Part shown: piece after piece, positions 17,721 to 26,301 of the stretch
Numbering within the stretch: position 1 is the first letter of the stretch
Layout of the letters: each line of letters opens with the position of its first letter
DNA from: Ignavibacteria bacterium
Lineage (GTDB): Bacteria; Bacteroidota; Ignavibacteria; UBA10030
Direction: 5' to 3'
Length of the DNA stretch: 54,935 bases
Assembly (NCBI GenBank): GCA_016873805.1
Contig: VGVZ01000023.1
Coordinates: 1-54,935 of the forward strand
Translations under genes and position numbers: made by a program
Notes under the pieces: generated by a model
What the model was told of the DNA's origin: nothing
The model's database searches: none
Seen by the model: the letters and a program-made list of their open reading frames with translations, nothing else

Positions 17721-18776
17721 ATGAGGCCAGAGCAGTGGCACATGTTCAAGACGGCGGCGAGACTTGAGAAACTGGACAAAATTCCGATGGCGCTCATCAT
17801 CGACAGTCCGTGGATACCGGGGTACCTCGGTCTCAACCATATGGACTACTATCTCGATCCTGAGTTGTGGTTTCAATCGAATCTCAAGATTCACAAGGAA
17901 TTCCCGGATATCATTTTTGTCCCTTCGTGGTGGATGGAATACGGGATGGCCGCAGAACCGTCGGCACTCGGAGCAAAGATCAAATTCTGGCAGGATAACA
18001 CGCCAAGTGAATATCACACCTTGTATCAGATCGAGGACATCGAGAAGTTTCCGGAGTATGAAGTCGAGGCCGACGCATTCATGGGATTGACGCTGCATAG
18101 GATCCGGATGCACAGGCAGCGGATCCTCGACACGGGAGAGATACTGCCTCTGGTGACGGCTCGCGGCCCTCTTTGCACAGCCGGATTTGTCCGGGGGACA
18201 ACCGATTTCATGATCGACATCGTGGAAAAGCCGGAGTGGGTTCACAAATTGATCGATCTCTGCACGGGACTTGTTATCGATTGGCTCAAAGCCCAGTACA
18301 ACGCGATGGGCAATACAGTTGAAGGAATCTTCATTCTGGATGATATCGTCGGGTTCATCAACGAGGAGCACTATCAGGAGTTCGCACATCCCTATCTCAA
18401 GCGAATCTGCGACGCCTTTCTAAAAGACTGGGTGAAAATCTATCACAATGATGCGGATGTGAATGCCTGTCTCGAACATCTCCCCGAATGCGGATTCAAT
18501 GTCCTGAACTGGGGAAAACAAACCGACATCGCTAAGGTCAGAGAGCGGATCGGCGGACGAATGTGCTTGATGGGAAATGTGAATCCCCTCGAAGTGGGCG
18601 TCAGCGGGACGCCCGAAGAAGTGCGTGAAGCGACGCTCGAGGTTCTCGAAAAAAGCGGTGGTGAAGGGCTCATTCTCTCGGTCGGAGGCGGAACCAGTCC
18701 GGGCATGCCCCGAGAAAACATCCTTGCGATGGTAGGAGCTCTCGAAGAATTCAACGCGGCCCATGCCAGACCGTAG
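17721..18776 (+). CDS. UroD-family corrinoid-dependent methyltransferase (MtaA/MT1-like)
   Basis: 351 residues with the uroporphyrinogen decarboxylase fold used by methylcobamide methyltransferases: an N-terminal helix that sets up the barrel (MFKTAARLEKLDKIPM), VTARGPLCTAGFVRGT in the middle, IFILDDIVGFINEEHYQEF, a candidate zinc site in KIYHNDADVNACLEHL, and the C-terminal GGTSPGMPRENILAM. It is not a haem enzyme: no other haem gene is near, and a corrinoid protein gene follows 20 bases later. The role proposed is methyl transfer between a substrate and the corrinoid protein, either as the donor-specific enzyme or as the second methyltransferase. The substrate is unknown; the position right after xylanase genes suggests a methoxylated sugar (inference). 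AAAGG precedes the ATG. Confidence 0.78.
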   Translation: MRPEQWHMFKTAARLEKLDKIPMALIIDSPWIPGYLGLNHMDYYLDPELWFQSNLKIHKEFPDIIFVPSWWMEYGMAAEPSALGAKIKFWQDNTPSEYHTLYQIEDIEKFPEYEVEADAFMGLTLHRIRMHRQRILDTGEILPLVTARGPLCTAGFVRGTTDFMIDIVEKPEWVHKLIDLCTGLVIDWLKAQYNAMGNTVEGIFILDDIVGFINEEHYQEFAHPYLKRICDAFLKDWVKIYHNDADVNACLEHLPECGFNVLNWGKQTDIAKVRERIGGRMCLMGNVNPLEVGVSGTPEEVREATLEVLEKSGGEGLILSVGGGTSPGMPRENILAMVGALEEFNAAHARP

Positions 18777-18796
18777 GTGCAGAAAGGAATTGTCGG

Positions 18797-19447
18797 ATGC
18801 CTGACTATGCATTGCTGAATCAGTATCTTTACGAAGGCAAAGCGAAAGAAGTGGAGCAGATGACCAAGGACGCGATCGCGGAGGGGCGGAGCGTCCAGGA
18901 GGTGCTGTCGGATGGACTCATCGCCGGAATGAAGGTCGTCGGAGAGGACTTCAAGCACAATATTCTCTACGTCCCGGAAGTCCTGATTGCGGCGCGCGCG
19001 ATGAAGGCAGGCATGACCGTCCTGAAACCACTTCTCACGGCGAAGGAGTCGAACGTGAAGCCGGCAGGAGTTCTGCTGATGGGAACAGTCCGTGGAGATC
19101 TGCACGACATCGGCAAGAACCTCGTTTGCATGATGGCGGAAGGAGCGGGCTTCCAGGTGCACGATATCGGCGTTGATCAAGGCGTCGAGAAGTTCATCGC
19201 AGCGGCTGAAGAGGTCAAACCGGATATTGTCGGCATGAGTGCATTGCTGACGACGACCATGACATATATGAAGGTGGTGATCGACGGATTCAGGGAACGA
19301 GGTCTCGGTCACATCAAAACCGCAATTGGTGGTGCGCCGATCAGCCAGATGTTTGCCGATGAAATCGGCGCGGACGGGTACGGAGCCGATGCTTCCGCTG
19401 CCGTCGATCTGTTTCTTACACTCATGGAACATTCATCTCGGGATTAG
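18797..19447 (+). CDS. Corrinoid (cobalamin-binding) protein of a methyltransferase system
   Basis: 216 residues, the size of MtaC/MtbC/MttC-type proteins. The first ~90 residues form the four-helix cap (ALLNQYLYEGKAKEVEQM through VLIAARAMKAGM). The Rossmann half carries the base-off/His-on motif in GDLHDIGKNLV (DxHxxG), then the SALLTTTMTYM segment and GGAPISQMFADEIGADGYG. It would carry the methyl group as methyl-Co(III) between the UroD-family enzyme and the H4F or homocysteine enzymes encoded next to it. AAAGGA precedes the start. It lies 20 bases after the methyltransferase. Confidence 0.93.
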   Translation: MPDYALLNQYLYEGKAKEVEQMTKDAIAEGRSVQEVLSDGLIAGMKVVGEDFKHNILYVPEVLIAARAMKAGMTVLKPLLTAKESNVKPAGVLLMGTVRGDLHDIGKNLVCMMAEGAGFQVHDIGVDQGVEKFIAAAEEVKPDIVGMSALLTTTMTYMKVVIDGFRERGLGHIKTAIGGAPISQMFADEIGADGYGADASAAVDLFLTLMEHSSRD

Positions 19448-19517
19448 CAGGATCTTTGCCGGGCCAATGGATGAATCTTCCCAGAACGGTCTCACGAATC
19501 CTTCCTGATAACTGCTC

Positions 19518-20423
19518 ATGAAGAGACTTCTTCACGATATCGTGCGTGAACGACGGCTCGTCTGCGACGGCGCGATGGGTACACAGCTGATGCTTGTCGG
19601 ATTGGACGCCGGCGGATGCGGGGAATATTGGAACCTGATTCGCCCGGAGCGTGTCGTGGAAATCCATCGGAGGTATGTTGAGGCCGGAGCGGATTGCATT
19701 ATTACGAATACGTTCGGTGCAAACCGAGTCGTTCTTCGGCGGCATGGCTACGGGGAAAAGGTTCGGGAAATCAACAGCGGGGGAGTGCGACTTGCCCGCA
19801 CGGCTGCGTCAGGCCGGGAAACATACATTCTCGGCGGCGTCGGTCCGCTCGGTGCGATCTTGCAGCCGTACGGCGATTTGCCGGTCGAGGAGGCGAGGAA
19901 CGCATTCGACGAGCAGTGTTCTGCGCTGGTCGAGGCGGGCGTTGATGCGATCATCATCGAAACGCAGACTTCCCTCGAGGAACTCGGTATTGCGATCCAG
20001 GCCGCGAAGAGCGCGTGGGCCAAATGTATTATCGCCTCTCTTGCATTTGATTTATCTGCCAACAAGGAGTTCTTCGTCACGATGATGGGCGTTTTACCGG
20101 AAGCGGCCGCGGAGTTCATCCAGGGAAACGGTGCACACATCGTTGGCCTGAACTGTGGCACCGGCATAGACATGGCGGCCGTCGCAAGTATTGTGCAGAC
20201 ATATCGGAAGCATACTTCTCTCCCGACGATGGGTCAACCCAATGCCGGTCTGCCGGTTTTGGACGGAGGTCGGGCCGTCTACAAACAATCCCCGAAGGAT
20301 ATGGCTTCTGGTGTCCTCAAGGCGCTTGAGGCCGGAACGAACATCATCGGATCTTGCTGCGGGAGTACCCCCGAACATACACGGGCTATTCGCGAAGTCG
20401 TCGATATGTATAACCGTGGCTAA
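19518..20423 (+). CDS. Homocysteine S-methyltransferase (MetH homocysteine-binding module as a separate protein)
   Basis: 301 residues matching the N-terminal homocysteine domain of MetH. Marks: CDGAMGTQLM at the start, TNTFGANR, GGVGPLGAIL, IETQTSLEEL, and the three zinc cysteines in GLNCGTG and GSCCGSTPEH. It transfers a methyl group to homocysteine to make methionine, here presumably from the corrinoid protein encoded upstream, because no B12 domain is fused to it. The start at 19518 lacks a good ribosome site but the conserved helix follows directly. It is 70 bases after the corrinoid gene and 48 before the MetF fusion. Confidence 0.88.
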   Translation: MKRLLHDIVRERRLVCDGAMGTQLMLVGLDAGGCGEYWNLIRPERVVEIHRRYVEAGADCIITNTFGANRVVLRRHGYGEKVREINSGGVRLARTAASGRETYILGGVGPLGAILQPYGDLPVEEARNAFDEQCSALVEAGVDAIIIETQTSLEELGIAIQAAKSAWAKCIIASLAFDLSANKEFFVTMMGVLPEAAAEFIQGNGAHIVGLNCGTGIDMAAVASIVQTYRKHTSLPTMGQPNAGLPVLDGGRAVYKQSPKDMASGVLKALEAGTNIIGSCCGSTPEHTRAIREVVDMYNRG

Positions 20424-20471
20424 GGTCGATTCGCTCGTACTTGACGGCGCGTGTGATTCACTGGAGCAATA

Positions 20472-21989
20472 ATGCAGACACTGCGAGAAAAACTACACGA
20501 GTCAAAGGAATTCCTCTTCGGAGTTGAACTCGTATCGATCCGCGGTTCCATGGGAACGGCAAACGCGGTGAAGGCGCGAACGTTTGCAGGTCAGCTTGTC
20601 GAAAATCCCCGCGTCGATTGGATTTCCGTTACTGACAACGCCGGAGGCAATCCGCAGCTTGCACCTCAAGCTCTCGGACGACCAATCCTCTATGCCGGCA
20701 AGGAAGTGGTTCTACATCTCACCTGCAAAGATCTTAATCGCAACGGACTGGAGAGCAAGGCATGGTTGCTGAACAGCGAGGGATTCCATAACGTTCTCGC
20801 GATGACGGGCGATCACCCTGCTTCGGGGAATGAAAGAATGGCCAAGCCCGTCTTCGATATCGATTCGGTGGGACTCATCTGCATGCTGAGCAAGATGAAT
20901 GCCGGCTTTGACGAACGCCACGAGAAGACGCAGTTCTGCATCGGTGCGGTAACGACAAACTACAAACTGCTGGAAGGGGAGGTCGTTCCGCAATATCTCA
21001 AGTTGAGGAAGAAAATCGAGTGCGGAGCAGAGTTCATCATCAATCAGGTCGGGTTCGATGCCAGGAAGATGCATGAACTGCGGCTCTACATGGACGATCA
21101 TGGGATCGGTCATATCCCGCTGATTGGCAACGTCTACGTGCTCAACGCGCGTGCGGCTCGTTTCTATCACGAGAACAGAGTACCGGGCGTCGTCGTGACT
21201 CCCGCTCTTCTGGAGCTTTGCGTGAAGCACGGCGCATCACCGGACAAGGGAAGAGAGTTCTTTCTCGAGTTCGCAGCGAAGCAAGCGGCAATCTATCGCG
21301 GATTGGGGTATCGCGGGGCCTATCTCGGCGGTCTGCACGATGCGAATGCGGTCCGAAGGATCATGGAACTCGAACGACAATTTGCTGCAGATGATTGGAA
21401 ATCTTTCGCGAAGGAACTGCGGTTCTCCAGACCCGGCGAATTCTTCTACTATGAAGAGGACCGCGAAAGCAGGTTGGCCGATCGAACCCGGGTTGCTCAG
21501 CGCCCGAAGAGACGGACCGTTTCCGGTTCTCTGTTGTATCGCCTCTCGAGGCGAACACATCATTTCATATTTACTCCCGGTTCCGGTCGAGCGCGATGGG
21601 GCGCACGAACGGTCAGCCGTTCGAGTGATCCTCTGCAGGGACCTCTGGTCATGAGAGCTGTCGAACGGGTCAGCAAATCACTCCTGTATCGGTGCAAGGA
21701 TTGTGGAGATTGCTCGCTGCCCGATATCGCGTTCCTCTGTCCGGAATCGCAGTGCGCGAAAAACCAACGCAATGGTCCTTGCGGTGGTTCAAGGGAGGGT
21801 AGCTGCGAGGTCGAGGGTATTGGACCATGCATCTGGCTGCGTGCCTACGAGCGATTGAAATTGGATGGAATGGAGGATAAATTGCTGACACACGCACCGG
21901 TCGTGCAGGATCAGCGACTCCGGGGAACTTCGTCGTGGGCAAATAACTGGCTCGGTCGCGACCACGCATCAAAAGATTCGAAAAAATAG
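20472..21989 (+). CDS. Methylenetetrahydrofolate reductase fused to a MetV-type C-terminal domain
   Basis: 505 residues in two parts. Residues 1 to about 300 are a MetF barrel (FGVELVSIRGS, DWISVTDNAGGNPQLAP, LHLTCKDLNR, LAMTGDHP, GAEFIINQVGFD), binding FAD and methylene-/methyl-H4F. From about residue 395 there is a cysteine-rich MetV-like domain (CKDCGDCSLPDIAFLCPESQ, CAKNQRNGPCGG, CEVEGIGPCIW), which in acetogens is a separate iron-sulfur/zinc partner subunit. The fusion would interconvert methyl-H4F and methylene-H4F, either supplying methyl groups for methionine or oxidising methyl groups delivered by the corrinoid system. Good context with the methyl-H4F:corrinoid methyltransferase 28 bases downstream. 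Confidence 0.85.
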   Translation: MQTLREKLHESKEFLFGVELVSIRGSMGTANAVKARTFAGQLVENPRVDWISVTDNAGGNPQLAPQALGRPILYAGKEVVLHLTCKDLNRNGLESKAWLLNSEGFHNVLAMTGDHPASGNERMAKPVFDIDSVGLICMLSKMNAGFDERHEKTQFCIGAVTTNYKLLEGEVVPQYLKLRKKIECGAEFIINQVGFDARKMHELRLYMDDHGIGHIPLIGNVYVLNARAARFYHENRVPGVVVTPALLELCVKHGASPDKGREFFLEFAAKQAAIYRGLGYRGAYLGGLHDANAVRRIMELERQFAADDWKSFAKELRFSRPGEFFYYEEDRESRLADRTRVAQRPKRRTVSGSLLYRLSRRTHHFIFTPGSGRARWGARTVSRSSDPLQGPLVMRAVERVSKSLLYRCKDCGDCSLPDIAFLCPESQCAKNQRNGPCGGSREGSCEVEGIGPCIWLRAYERLKLDGMEDKLLTHAPVVQDQRLRGTSSWANNWLGRDHASKDSKK

Positions 21990-22017
21990 AAGCCAGTCAC
22001 GAGGAGGTGATACAACG

Positions 22018-22950
22018 ATGACTACTCCAAACATGCACCTTATCGGGGATCTCATCAACAATGCCTACGCCCGGGCCAGGAAGGCGTTCAGTGAACGCGA
22101 CCTGAAAGGATATCAAACCCTGGCAAGACTCCAGACTGAACTCGGAGTACACTATCTGGATGTCAATCTCGACGGGACCCAGAAGATCCAGGTGAGACCT
22201 CAGGAAATGCTGGACTTTCTTCCCGAGATTATTCCCGCGCTGCAGGAAGCCTCTTCACTGCCTCTCTGCTTTGACAATCCCTCCATGGAATACCACAACG
22301 TTGCCCTGAAGCACTACGATCGGGCCCGGGGCGGAAGGCCGATTATCGACTCGATCGCGGCCTCCCGTGAGCGACTCGAAGAGATGATTGAGCTGGTACG
22401 GGAATACGATACGATGGTTGTGGTCATGGCGTCGGAACGGTTCGACGAGGGTGGGACGGCACAATGTGTGAGCCCTCAAGACGTCCATGAGGCCGCGAAG
22501 TACTTTGTCGAGCTTCTGGCGACGAAGGCAGGACGGACTAACGATCAGATCATCATTGATCCCGGGCTTGCGCCTGTGGGGGCGGATACATATGGCTTGG
22601 TCAACATCGGCCTGGACGCAATGCGGTTGATTCGCAAGGACCCGGATCTACGGGGTGTGCATATTACCGTGGGTCTTTCCAATCTTGCGTGGGGGACGCC
22701 GAAGCATATCCGGCCGGAACTTGAGAAGGCGTATCTCACGATCGCAGCAGAGGCGGGTCTGGATTTTCCGATCGTCAACCCGGAATCAGCACGAGAGCCG
22801 TTGCCCGCTAATGACAGGATGGTAGGTCTGCTCCGGGATGCATTGGATAAGGGGAGAGCCTCTGAGGGAGAAAGCATGGAGACCGCTGGGTTCCGGCAGG
22901 CGGAGGCAGTGATGAGGCTCTGGATGGACGCAGAGTCTGATAATGTCTGA
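22018..22950 (+). CDS. Methyltetrahydrofolate:corrinoid methyltransferase (AcsE/MetH pterin-module type)
   Basis: 310 residues of the pterin-binding (DHPS-like) barrel. The opening IGDLINNAYARARKAF resembles 'iGErIN.T..' of AcsE/MetH; LDVNLDGTQ follows, then PLCFDNPSMEYH, the aspartate/asparagine motif IDPGLAPVGAD and HITVGLSNLAWGTP, all typical of methyl-H4F methyltransferases rather than folate synthesis. A strong ribosome site, GAGGAGGTGA at 22001-22010, fixes the start. It moves methyl groups between H4F and the corrinoid protein. Its end at 22950 converges on the minus-strand gene ending at 22970. Confidence 0.9.
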   Translation: MTTPNMHLIGDLINNAYARARKAFSERDLKGYQTLARLQTELGVHYLDVNLDGTQKIQVRPQEMLDFLPEIIPALQEASSLPLCFDNPSMEYHNVALKHYDRARGGRPIIDSIAASRERLEEMIELVREYDTMVVVMASERFDEGGTAQCVSPQDVHEAAKYFVELLATKAGRTNDQIIIDPGLAPVGADTYGLVNIGLDAMRLIRKDPDLRGVHITVGLSNLAWGTPKHIRPELEKAYLTIAAEAGLDFPIVNPESAREPLPANDRMVGLLRDALDKGRASEGESMETAGFRQAEAVMRLWMDAESDNV

Positions 22951-22969
22951 CTGCGTTTGCAATGGTGAT

Positions 22970-23296
22970 TCACATACCGATCAGTATTTCCGAATCGGTC
23001 ATCTTCAACTTGACCCCGGCTGCCGCGGCGGCCTCTTCAAGTGCGGCGGCGAACATGGCGACCGGATCCTCGCTCACCTCAAGTCTTCGCATTAACCCCT
23101 CACCTTTCTTTTCTCCGATTGCCAGAGTGATCTTTAGTCCTTTCCGCTTACAACTCACGCGGGTTCCATCCTCGAGACTCTTGTTCATCGGCTTGATGAA
23201 CGCATCAATGTAGTGCACACCGATCCCGGATTTGTCCTGACACTTCGGCGGCAGTTTTTCCTTCGCAGACTGGTCGATATCGCAAAGTTTGATCAT
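22970..23296 (-). CDS. Small conserved-looking protein of unknown function in the corrinoid gene set
   Basis: 108 residues from ATG 23296, preceded by AAAGGA; the open frame continues upstream to 23452 but overlaps the neighbouring gene. I do not recognise the family. It contains two cysteines near the N-terminus (LCDIDQ, PPKCQDKSGIG), a third in RVSCKRKGL, a basic central part and an alanine/glutamate-rich helix (AMFAAALEEAAAAAGVKL). It lies 19 bases after the gene for the MetH-type activation domain and appears to be the last gene of the kinase-RACo-activation operon, so a role in corrinoid handling is plausible by position only. Confidence 0.65.
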   Translation of the reverse strand: MIKLCDIDQSAKEKLPPKCQDKSGIGVHYIDAFIKPMNKSLEDGTRVSCKRKGLKITLAIGEKKGEGLMRRLEVSEDPVAMFAAALEEAAAAAGVKLKMTDSEILIGM

Positions 23297-23315
23297 GATG
23301 GCATCCTTTGTGGTT

Positions 23316-24572
23316 TCAATCCGGCTCTCCGTCGACGTGGCTAAGGGCAACGTGAAGCACTTCAAGAACCAGACCCCACTTGTGATTGCGGCTGAGAGGG
23401 TCGCAGTAACATCCTGAAGGGTCGTACGGCCGTTTCCAATCGAAGATATCATTCAGATTTCTTCCCAGCAATGGCTGTTCATCTTTGATCCCCCTCATCA
23501 GTTCTTCGGCGTTCTCAATGTACTTACACATTGATTTGTGGCCCGTATCGCCGGGGGCGGGTTCACAACGGGCTTCCAGAATCCTGTGTCCATCAGATTT
23601 CGGTCCAAGCCGCAGATGATAGTCAAACTCAAGCGGCCGGCCCAAATTGGAACATGTCGTCCCTTCGTACCGGAACCTCGCCGCAATAGAGTGATCAGCA
23701 TCAGTCCTGAATTGCAGTCGATTCCGCGCCCACTTTCTCAATGTGGCGATATTGAACGTATACTGGTGTCTGGCTGAAATCTCGGCGGATCGGTCGACAG
23801 ATGAATCACTTCTGGGCTGGAGTCTCAAGACATCTTCGATTTGCAGTGGTTCATGCGTGTACGGTGCGCGTCGATATTGACACGGAGAGAGTGAGCACTT
23901 CTCGCACGGGGTCAATTCGGTGAGACGATGGGCCTTCCCGACGCAGGAGGTGATTCCGTAGAGTGCGAGGAGAGATTTCTTTGGTGTCAGCATGCCGGTT
24001 TCGTACACATCAAGCTCGCCCGGCAATGTCTGCTTGTCTCCCTGTCGGATTGTTCGCAGAAGTCTTTTCTGGTCCGAAACAGCCCAGCCCGGATATCCCG
24101 GGCTGTAATGGGGCAAGACGGACTTCCGGTTTCTGTCAGCCCACTCACAGAGACGATATGCGGCAACGGTAGTCAGATGCTCGACGACCGCAGATCCGTA
24201 GATCTCGAGAAAGAAATACTCATCCGGTTTCTCCCCCATCCAGAGTCGCCGGGCTTCTTCCTCAAGTTCTTTCCCTGCGCTCACAGCCACGAGCATCGCC
24301 TCGTCAGCATGCGCCTCCATGAGTTGACCATGAAGTCTCGGAGAAGTGATGACCTCACCGTCGATAATCACCGTGCCGTTTGAGATGATGAGTGCCTCGG
24401 CCTGACGGATGTACAGCCATGGTTTTCCGTTCCGCTCGTACCACCGGGCTGCCCAATCAGCGAGTTCACGCGATCGTCCGGTGAGTTCATAGCTGACGGG
24501 AAAGCCAAGCAGTCGCTTGTACTCGGTTTCCTGAACCGCAATTTCTGGACGGTTGTCGGTGAATTCAAACAT
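23316..24572 (-). CDS. MetH-type activation-domain protein with cysteine-containing C-terminal extension
   Basis: 418 residues. The first ~230 resemble the AdoMet-binding activation domain of cobalamin-dependent methionine synthase: a helical start with YKRLLGFP, then VEHLTTVAAYRLCEW, the key YSPGYPGWAVSDQKRLL segment (MetH 'SPGYP.cpd..dq' region that binds AdoMet) and the following MLTPKKSLLALYGI (MetH 'amtPa.Svsg'). After this a motif of cysteines, CEKCSLSPCQYRR, could hold metal, and about 190 further residues resemble nothing I can name, with additional cysteines in PSGCYCDP. The family's function is reductive methylation of inactive cob(II)alamin. Its gene lies 21 bases after the RACo-type gene, so two reactivation routes are encoded side by side. 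Confidence 0.75.
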   Translation of the reverse strand: MFEFTDNRPEIAVQETEYKRLLGFPVSYELTGRSRELADWAARWYERNGKPWLYIRQAEALIISNGTVIIDGEVITSPRLHGQLMEAHADEAMLVAVSAGKELEEEARRLWMGEKPDEYFFLEIYGSAVVEHLTTVAAYRLCEWADRNRKSVLPHYSPGYPGWAVSDQKRLLRTIRQGDKQTLPGELDVYETGMLTPKKSLLALYGITSCVGKAHRLTELTPCEKCSLSPCQYRRAPYTHEPLQIEDVLRLQPRSDSSVDRSAEISARHQYTFNIATLRKWARNRLQFRTDADHSIAARFRYEGTTCSNLGRPLEFDYHLRLGPKSDGHRILEARCEPAPGDTGHKSMCKYIENAEELMRGIKDEQPLLGRNLNDIFDWKRPYDPSGCYCDPLSRNHKWGLVLEVLHVALSHVDGEPD

Positions 24573-24593
24573 CGTGAATTGCTGTCTCTCGCG

Positions 24594-26246
24594 CTAGGAG
24601 TGTTCTGATTTCTTTATTGATTCAACTGGATTGAATTGACATCCTTCTACGAAGTAGTGGAAGAAGTGTGGATCCGACTCGAGACGGCAGTGGGTGACGT
24701 TCTTGACCGTCTGTTCAAGCTCGTTGCGCTTGCTGCGCGATAACAGGGCAAGGCATGCCCCCTCGATCGCGGCATTACCGACCTGCACGATTTTCGACTC
24801 GTCGATATTCGGAATCAGGCCGATCCGTTTGGCAGAGCCGATATCGAGATGCCGTCCAAATCCCCCCGCCAGATAAAAGACATCGAGATCCTCGAATCGT
24901 ATCCCGTATTCCTTGAAAACAATCTGAAGCCCCGCGACGTTCGCTCCCTTGGCCTGCGCGAGTTCATTGATATCGCTTTCGGTCAGCGAAATCTCTCCAT
25001 TCTCGCTTGTTTTAACAACAAGGCGATCTCTCTCCACAACAAAGCGTCCGAGCGTATTGATCCTCCCCGTTCTCAACAGTTCTCCCAGAAGATCGATGAG
25101 CCCGGAGCCGCAGATGCCTTCTGCGGGACGATCCCCGATGACCCTGCAATCAACCGTACCATCACCCCGGATCTTTACTTTGTCGATCGCCCCCGGGAGT
25201 CCGGGCATGCCGCACGAAATCCTTCCCCCCTCGAATGCCGGTCCCGCGGGGCAGGAAGCTGCCAGAATCTTGTGCCTGTTGCCTACGATCAGCTCGGTGT
25301 TGGTGCCGATGTCCATGATGGCGACGAGCCGTTCCTCATTGGCAATGTCGACTGCCAACATACATGCCGCCGCGTCAGCTCCGACGTGGCCGCTGATAAT
25401 CGGCAAGCCGTACACGCGTCCTCGTGGATGAGTGGGAAGACGAAGGGGTTTGGGGGCCGAGATGAGCGAGGTCGTTGTTCGCTTGCCCTCTCCTATCTCC
25501 GATTCGGTGATCGAACGGTACGGGTTCTGACCAATCGAGTGGACGTCGAGCCGGAAGAAGAGATCGCGCATCGTTGAATTGCCAACCACGACCATTTCAT
25601 AGATCGTACGCGGATCCACAGGGAACTGTTCAATGGCGTGCGTGACATACCCGGCGAGGGTCTTCTGGAGGAGCTTTCCCGGGTGAACCGTGTCGAAGTG
25701 AATCCTTGACATCACGTCGGACCCGCCGAAGCGCTGCGGATTTTCGAAGGACGCGTCGGCAACAATTTCACCCGTCCCGAGATTCAACAATCGGATCACC
25801 ACAGTTGTTGTTCCCAGGTCGATCGCGACGCCATGCAATGGCCCATCACGGCTTTCAATTTCCACGCCATCCAGGAGGATCCTTTCGCCATCACGCGTCA
25901 CGCAAGGATCCGGTTCCGCGATCGCACGGTTGATCGGCAGGTTGAACGCGTGGCGCTCGATGTTCATTCCCCCCCGCCGCATCGGATGGCAACGGATGGT
26001 TCCAGCGTCGCCCGTCACCCTTGCGCGGCACGACAAACGGTATTGATCGTTCAGATGTGATTCATGAGGCGTGCGATCGGAGAGGAACTCCATTCCCTCA
26101 ATCACTTCTACCAGACACTCCTTGCACTTCCCCTGTTTCTGGCACGAAGTGGGAATGTACAAGCCAAGCGATTCGGCGCATTCGAACAGTGAAGCACCCG
26201 ACGGCGCCAGAATCTTCCGGTCGTTGATGTGAAGTTCGATACTCAT
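24594..26246 (-). CDS. Reductive activator of corrinoid proteins (RACo-type [2Fe-2S]/ASKHA ATPase)
   Basis: About 550 residues from ATG 26246, chosen because the ferredoxin domain begins right there; an in-frame ATG at 26294 is also possible. The N-terminal ~90 residues form a plant-type [2Fe-2S] domain (PTSCQKQGKCKECLVEV and the fourth cysteine in YRLSCRAR). A linker leads to the ASKHA domain: AIDLGTTTVVIRLLNL (phosphate loop), IMDIGTNTELIVGN, ISCGMPGLPGAID, GICGSGLIDLL and YLAGGFGRHLDI. These are the marks of RACo/RamA-like activators, which use ATP to reduce Co(II) corrinoid proteins back to Co(I). It presumably serves the corrinoid protein encoded at 18797. It is transcribed with xylulokinase upstream. 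Confidence 0.9.
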   Translation of the reverse strand: MSIELHINDRKILAPSGASLFECAESLGLYIPTSCQKQGKCKECLVEVIEGMEFLSDRTPHESHLNDQYRLSCRARVTGDAGTIRCHPMRRGGMNIERHAFNLPINRAIAEPDPCVTRDGERILLDGVEIESRDGPLHGVAIDLGTTTVVIRLLNLGTGEIVADASFENPQRFGGSDVMSRIHFDTVHPGKLLQKTLAGYVTHAIEQFPVDPRTIYEMVVVGNSTMRDLFFRLDVHSIGQNPYRSITESEIGEGKRTTTSLISAPKPLRLPTHPRGRVYGLPIISGHVGADAAACMLAVDIANEERLVAIMDIGTNTELIVGNRHKILAASCPAGPAFEGGRISCGMPGLPGAIDKVKIRGDGTVDCRVIGDRPAEGICGSGLIDLLGELLRTGRINTLGRFVVERDRLVVKTSENGEISLTESDINELAQAKGANVAGLQIVFKEYGIRFEDLDVFYLAGGFGRHLDIGSAKRIGLIPNIDESKIVQVGNAAIEGACLALLSRSKRNELEQTVKNVTHCRLESDPHFFHYFVEGCQFNPVESIKKSEHS

Positions 26247-26301
26247 CTTCTGGTTTGGGGACGAGTCGATGTCGACGAAAAGAGAAACTGCCATGATCGG
26301 G

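Noticed and set aside
17721-18776. Uroporphyrinogen decarboxylase of haem synthesis
   Set aside because: No haem genes nearby; a corrinoid protein and methyl-H4F enzymes follow directly, and the sequence looks like the methyltransferase branch of the family.
19518-20423. Betaine- or S-methylmethionine-specific homocysteine methyltransferase unrelated to B12
   Set aside because: Cannot be excluded, but the adjacent corrinoid protein, pterin module and activation domain make the split MetH reading more economical.
23538-25577. Long plus-strand open frames opposite the corrinoid activator genes
   Set aside because: They are shadows of the strongly supported minus-strand genes and have arginine/proline-rich translations.
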